A stretch of 9,908 nt of DNA from Bacteroidales bacterium (lineage in GTDB: Bacteria > Bacteroidota > Bacteroidia > Bacteroidales > ML635J-15): assembly GCA_007130555.1 (NCBI GenBank), contig SLSH01000351.1, positions 1 to 9,908 of the forward strand, in the 5' to 3' direction. The notes beneath the pieces are model-generated. The model saw nothing but the letters and a program-made list of their open reading frames with translations, searched no databases and was not told where the DNA came from. Positions 8,201 through 9,908 of the stretch are shown here, one piece after another; position 1 is the first letter of the stretch; each line of letters begins with the position of its first letter. The position numbers and the translations under genes are program-made.

Positions 8201-9908
8201 ATTGGTCTTCACTAATAATACCGGGATTGATATTACAATCTAGAGTTGAAAAACTAATCTGTTCTCCGTAACCTGTACCTTCATTATTTGTAGCATAAGC
8301 ACGTACAAAATAAGTATTATCGGGAATAAGCCCTGTTATATCACTTGTAAAACTACCCGTTCCCGTGCCATTATAAGTTATTCCTTCGTTATTTTGGGTT
8401 GTAGGATTTTGAGAAGAACTCCAGACTATACCTCTTGCCGTAACAGTTGAACCTCCATCGTGCGTAACATTTCCTCCTGATTTTGCCGTTGTGGGAGTAA
8501 TGTCAGTAACAGAATTTGTTTCAACAACCGGTGGTCCGTCACAAAATTCTGTAGTTACTTTAATGTATGAAGCAGGACATGAATTATAAAGTTCTTCTAT
8601 TTCTAAAAACGATAATACTTTATTATAAATACGAATATCATCTAATTTCCCATTCATATAATTTGTCCCTGATTCATATCCTGTTCCACTCCATCTTCCT
8701 ATCTCTGAATTCTTAGCAATAACAGTACTTGTTCCGGGGTAAGTAACTACTACATGTTGCCATTGATTAACAACAAAGTCATCTGTTTCAACTCCGTTTA
8801 TATATATTTTTCTACCATCCGAAGGTCCGTATGCTACAACTTTTGATGATGTATTAACTATAAATCCAAAAGCTGTACTGCTCTCTGATGCATAAGTAGC
8901 TATGATTCTTCTGTTTTCATTCAAATCACCTGAAGCAATAAATATCCTTGCTGCAATTGTTACATTAGATATATTAGAGCCTGATGTAACTCCGAAAATT
9001 TCATTTGTAGGAGGTAATCCTATATAATTAGTGCTTCCGTTAAATTGTAAAGCAGTATTATTTTCTCCAAGCATATTTGTAGTCCATGTAGCACCAAAAT
9101 TTGTTGCCGTAATGTCGTTTCCCGAATAATCCGAAACATCTTCGTTAAGTGGATACCACGCAATAATTTGCTCCATAGTACCTGTTTCTGAAACAGAATA
9201 TTTAGTTGCGCAGTCATCTATTATTACTTTTCTTCTGAAACAAGCATTATTTGGTAATGTTCCATGGGTATAATTCTGACCTGTTGCATTTTGAATATCT
9301 TCCCATTCTCCCGTACAATCGCTTTGTATTTGCCATTGATAAGAATAATCACCTGGGTTTCCGGTTAATACTATTCCTGTGAATTCTTCAGGAGAACTTC
9401 CTGCACAAATTGTTTGATTACCGCTGATTCTTCCGGGATTAAGAAAGCAATCACAATCATCTATAACTTGTCTGACGGAAGTGCGAATAGTAGGCATCAT
9501 ATCAGTTAATAATACTCCGGGACAACTTGTTGATGCATCGGATACATCTTTATGTCCGCATATTCGCGGGTATGTTCCTCCAGCAATATACGCAGAACTA
9601 AGAGGGTCGAATCCTTTATGATTAAACCACCATGCCATAAACTGATAGGCAGTATTCATTTGTTCTGTAGTTACACCAATGATATCAGTATTTTTGAGAA
9701 AGCAAACACCTATTGAATTATCGTTTGCATGGGCATTACCTGCATGAACTCCTCTAACATCCTGATACGGGATATTTTCATTATGTCGTCCCTGAAATAA
9801 ATTTCCATATTTATCAAAAAGATAATTATATCCGATATCCCACCAGCCTTTGGTATTAACATGATAATTCCAGTAACTTCTGACAACGGCATATCCGTCT
9901 GTATATTC
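5214..9908 (-). CDS. Large T9SS-exported amidase with LamG, cohesin-like and dockerin-like domains (5' partial)
   Basis: The gene runs off the window: the frame is open from 9908, 83 codons above the internal Met at 9659, so 1564 residues are visible and the true start is missing. Numbering from that Met, the order is as follows. An Amidase_2/PGRP N-acetylmuramoyl-L-alanine amidase domain extends from the window edge to about residue 60. Two copies follow of an Ig-like + LamG + fibronectin-III-like cassette (71-474 and 475-877; LamG at about 166-359 and 570-763). Then come a cohesin-like domain (880-1019), a Cna-B/carboxypeptidase-regulatory-like beta domain (1023-1097), a dockerin-like segment (1100-1165), a second cohesin-like beta domain (about 1232-1380), and a T9SS type A sorting domain (about 1392-1481; LQVYPNPAKD near its start). 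It should cut the amide bond between MurNAc and the stem peptide, outside the cell, while the accessory modules bind glycans or proteins. The signal peptide and the first zinc ligand would lie beyond the window. Confidence 0.9.
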   Translation of the reverse strand, partial: EYTDGYAVVRSYWNYHVNTKGWWDIGYNYLFDKYGNLFQGRHNENIPYQDVRGVHAGNAHANDNSIGVCFLKNTDIIGVTTEQMNTAYQFMAWWFNHKGFDPLSSAYIAGGTYPRICGHKDVSDASTSCPGVLLTDMMPTIRTSVRQVIDDCDCFLNPGRISGNQTICAGSSPEEFTGIVLTGNPGDYSYQWQIQSDCTGEWEDIQNATGQNYTHGTLPNNACFRRKVIIDDCATKYSVSETGTMEQIIAWYPLNEDVSDYSGNDITATNFGATWTTNMLGENNTALQFNGSTNYIGLPPTNEIFGVTSGSNISNVTIAARIFIASGDLNENRRIIATYASESSTAFGFIVNTSSKVVAYGPSDGRKIYINGVETDDFVVNQWQHVVVTYPGTSTVIAKNSEIGRWSGTGYESGTNYMNGKLDDIRIYNKVLSFLEIEELYNSCPASYIKVTTEFCDGPPVVETNSVTDITPTTAKSGGNVTHDGGSTVTARGIVWSSSQNPTTQNNEGITYNGTGTGSFTSDITGLIPDNTYFVRAYATNNEGTGYGEQISFSTLDCNINPGIISEDQLICSGSSPEEFTGNLPSGGIGAYSYQWQIQSGCTGAWTDIQNATEQNYNHGMLTDDACFRRIVTNVCGEGYSISSGGTMEQITAWYPFNGDILDYSGNNHQATNIGATWTTNMFGSNNSALQFNGSSNYIELPHTNEIFGVTSGSNITGATVVARVFIASGDLSESRRIIATYAAEGSTAFGFIVNTSSKVVAYGPSDGRKIYVNGVETDDFTVNQWQHIVVTYPGTSAVISRNAEIGRWSGTGYASGINYMKGKVDDVRIYNKVLSVAEINELSNSYSNPYITVTTEFCEGPPIIETNSITDIAPTTAKSGGHIINDGGSSVTARGIVWSTSQNPTIGNNQGITSDGTGIGIFTSNLTGLTPETTYYVRAYATNNNSTAYGQQLSFTTGIEDFNVYIELSDHYNVTTNNIVTVIMSVSGLPEDEHPLGIQGSIKFNTEILEYQGYVGYQLQGGSLSVSSVSGQPDTKTIFWSTEHGSSTVTNGNLVGLQFLYKGTGETCTNIIWTGDPLAEMIIDGEWNEIEAKWNTSEICGTDVDGYTVSGTVKYAGSVNVSSDEPVYNNPIYNLDNVIVILETPMGVEIGRDTTNVEGVFIIDNITNEGDYVLKYNKLNNDYYKWIYSGTGINAADVGIFRTHILNPYNLKFRFDDFYLNAMDFNDDGSLNASDVSMLQTKIVNPFNPDYIDMQNFLPHGTWMGSSDQITINSNITNYQCVLIAYGDYNASATAYMYNDFSTHNWGGGKSDKTDDFIIETEDILIVKENTFTLPVHVIHDYQNNFGYQLELAYPSDKFMLKSAKINIDNSFIDNNINLEMGEILNSEQDFLVTDIDGVIRILYISPPNASFDISSDENLLNLEFEKINNQQSIDDFYLTGHTSLIATSDFDVISPVNLKIPKLTDGTSLVTDSELFRLQVYPNPAKDIIYVQFDVFKIGLAEISLIDVLGREVKKLENKNLIKGQNKFEFNVSDLTSGLYTVRINYNNETTNEIINIKMIVK
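5520..5966 (-). other. Possible second cohesin-like domain
   Basis: Residues about 1232-1380 of the large protein form a beta-rich stretch after the dockerin-like segment: an ILIVKENTFTLPVHV strand, then GYQLELAYPSDKF, a DGVIRILYIS strand and a NLLNLEFEK strand. This order recalls cohesin-type domains describing an expansion of a value over a range, but it shows little direct identity with the domain at 6603-7022. The assignment rests on strand pattern alone. Confidence 0.4.
6165..6362 (-). other. Internal dockerin-like segment with one intact calcium loop
   Basis: Residues about 1100-1165 of the large protein contain two dockerin-type halves. The second has an ideal 12-residue loop encoded at 6201-6236, DFNDDGSLNASD, with Asp/Asn/Asp/Asn/Asp at positions 1, 3, 5, 9 and 12, followed by a helix VSMLQTKIVNP. 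The first half (GTGINAADVGIFRTHIL) keeps the Asn and Asp of positions 9 and 12 but has Trp, Tyr and Gly where positions 1, 3 and 5 should be acidic, so it probably binds no calcium. A small beta domain precedes it (6369-6593), and a GDYNAS-containing stretch follows, an arrangement I have seen in other Bacteroidota secreted proteins. Confidence 0.7.
6603..7022 (-). other. Cohesin-like domain of the large protein
   Basis: Residues about 880-1019. It is homologous to the N-terminal domain of the adjacent 721-residue protein (4677-5090), with the shared anchors HYNV, MSVSGL, PLGIQG, ILEY, TIFWS and VTNGNL in the same order and spacing. It directly follows the second LamG cassette and precedes the dockerin-like region of the same chain. 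Confidence 0.6.
7029..9449 (-). repeat. Tandem duplication of a 1.2-kb Ig-like/LamG/Fn3 cassette
   Basis: Two adjacent in-frame copies: 8238-9449 (residues 71-474) and 7029-8237 (475-877), about 404 codons each. Each copy begins with a C..NPGxIS...IC.GSSPEEFTG Ig-like module, continues with a LamG (concanavalin-A-like) domain starting near WYP and ending near the RIYNKVLS strand, and closes with a fibronectin-III-like module (ETNSxTDI, TTAKSGG, ARGIVWS, TYxVRAYATNN). Most residues in the LamG part are identical between copies, for example SSKVVAYGPSDGRKIY and EIGRWSGTGY, while DNA differs mostly at third positions. The duplication is older than the super-repeat in the neighbouring gene, judging by its greater silent divergence. 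Confidence 0.92.
9480..9908 (-). other. Amidase_2/PGRP catalytic domain, N-terminal part missing
   Basis: Reading the frame from the window edge gives, among others, VRSYWNYHVNTKGWWDIGYN, then GNLFQGRHNE, GVHAGNAHANDNSIGV, and ICGHKDVSDASTSCPG. These match the Amidase_2/PGRP (T7 lysozyme-like) zinc amidase family. The catalytic Tyr of DIGY is encoded at 9828-9830, the zinc-binding His of GHKDV at 9552-9554, and the zinc-binding Cys of SCPG at 9522-9524. The first zinc His (normally in an IHH motif) should lie upstream, outside the window. All the expected residues that fall inside are present, so an active enzyme is likely. Confidence 0.88.

Noticed and set aside
9020..9217. 65-codon open frame on the minus strand
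   Set aside because: It overlaps the first LamG domain in another frame. The in-frame translation is clearly the real one, as the second cassette copy confirms.
9710..9892. 60-codon open frame on the minus strand
   Set aside because: It overlaps the amidase domain in a different frame. The correct frame carries the conserved DIGY and GVHAGN motifs.

Overview
The window looks like chromosomal DNA from a member of the Bacteroidota. It is AT-rich. Two large proteins end in type IX secretion (T9SS) type A C-terminal sorting domains, there is a DUF4468 protein of a kind I know from this phylum, no clear Shine-Dalgarno sequences precede the genes, and two stretches resemble the Bacteroidota promoter (TTG / TAnnTTTG). 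I cannot name a genus from the sequence alone.

Layout: positions 1-363 are a non-coding or weakly coding leader holding two candidate promoters and one doubtful 55-codon ORF. Positions 364-2968 hold three tightly spaced plus-strand genes (gaps of 7 and 18 bp), probably one operon: a secreted DUF4468 protein, a membrane-anchored DUF218 (YdcF/SanA/ElyC-like) protein, and a NamZ/DUF1343 exo-beta-N-acetylmuramidase lipoprotein. A 31-bp convergent junction follows. The rest is on the minus strand. Positions 3000-5165 encode a 721-residue secreted repeat protein (cohesin-like domain, Ig-like domain, five small repeats, T9SS tail). Positions 5214 to the window edge encode a very large multidomain protein that is cut off at its N-terminus. 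Its reading frame stays open for 83 more codons beyond the internal Met at 9659. Those codons carry most of an N-acetylmuramoyl-L-alanine amidase (Amidase_2/PGRP) domain.

How the genes may work together: the plus-strand operon and the amidase share a cell-wall theme. NamZ trims MurNAc from glycan ends, DUF218 proteins of the ElyC/SanA type are linked to envelope integrity, and the amidase cuts the MurNAc-peptide bond. The two minus-strand proteins carry clearly homologous cohesin-like domains, and the larger one also has an internal dockerin-like segment with one intact calcium loop. They are likely co-transcribed (48 bp apart) and both are predicted to be exported by T9SS, so they may associate on the cell surface. 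That pairing is inference.

The most notable structure is the modular, recently duplicated architecture of the two minus-strand genes: a tandem cassette of about 1.2 kb in the large gene and a 438-bp super-repeat with unevenly diverged halves in the smaller one. I see no CRISPR array, tRNA, rRNA, transposase, phage gene or recognisable defence system. I found no clearly unprecedented system; the leads worth checking are the amidase/LamG/cohesin/dockerin protein and its cohesin-bearing neighbour.
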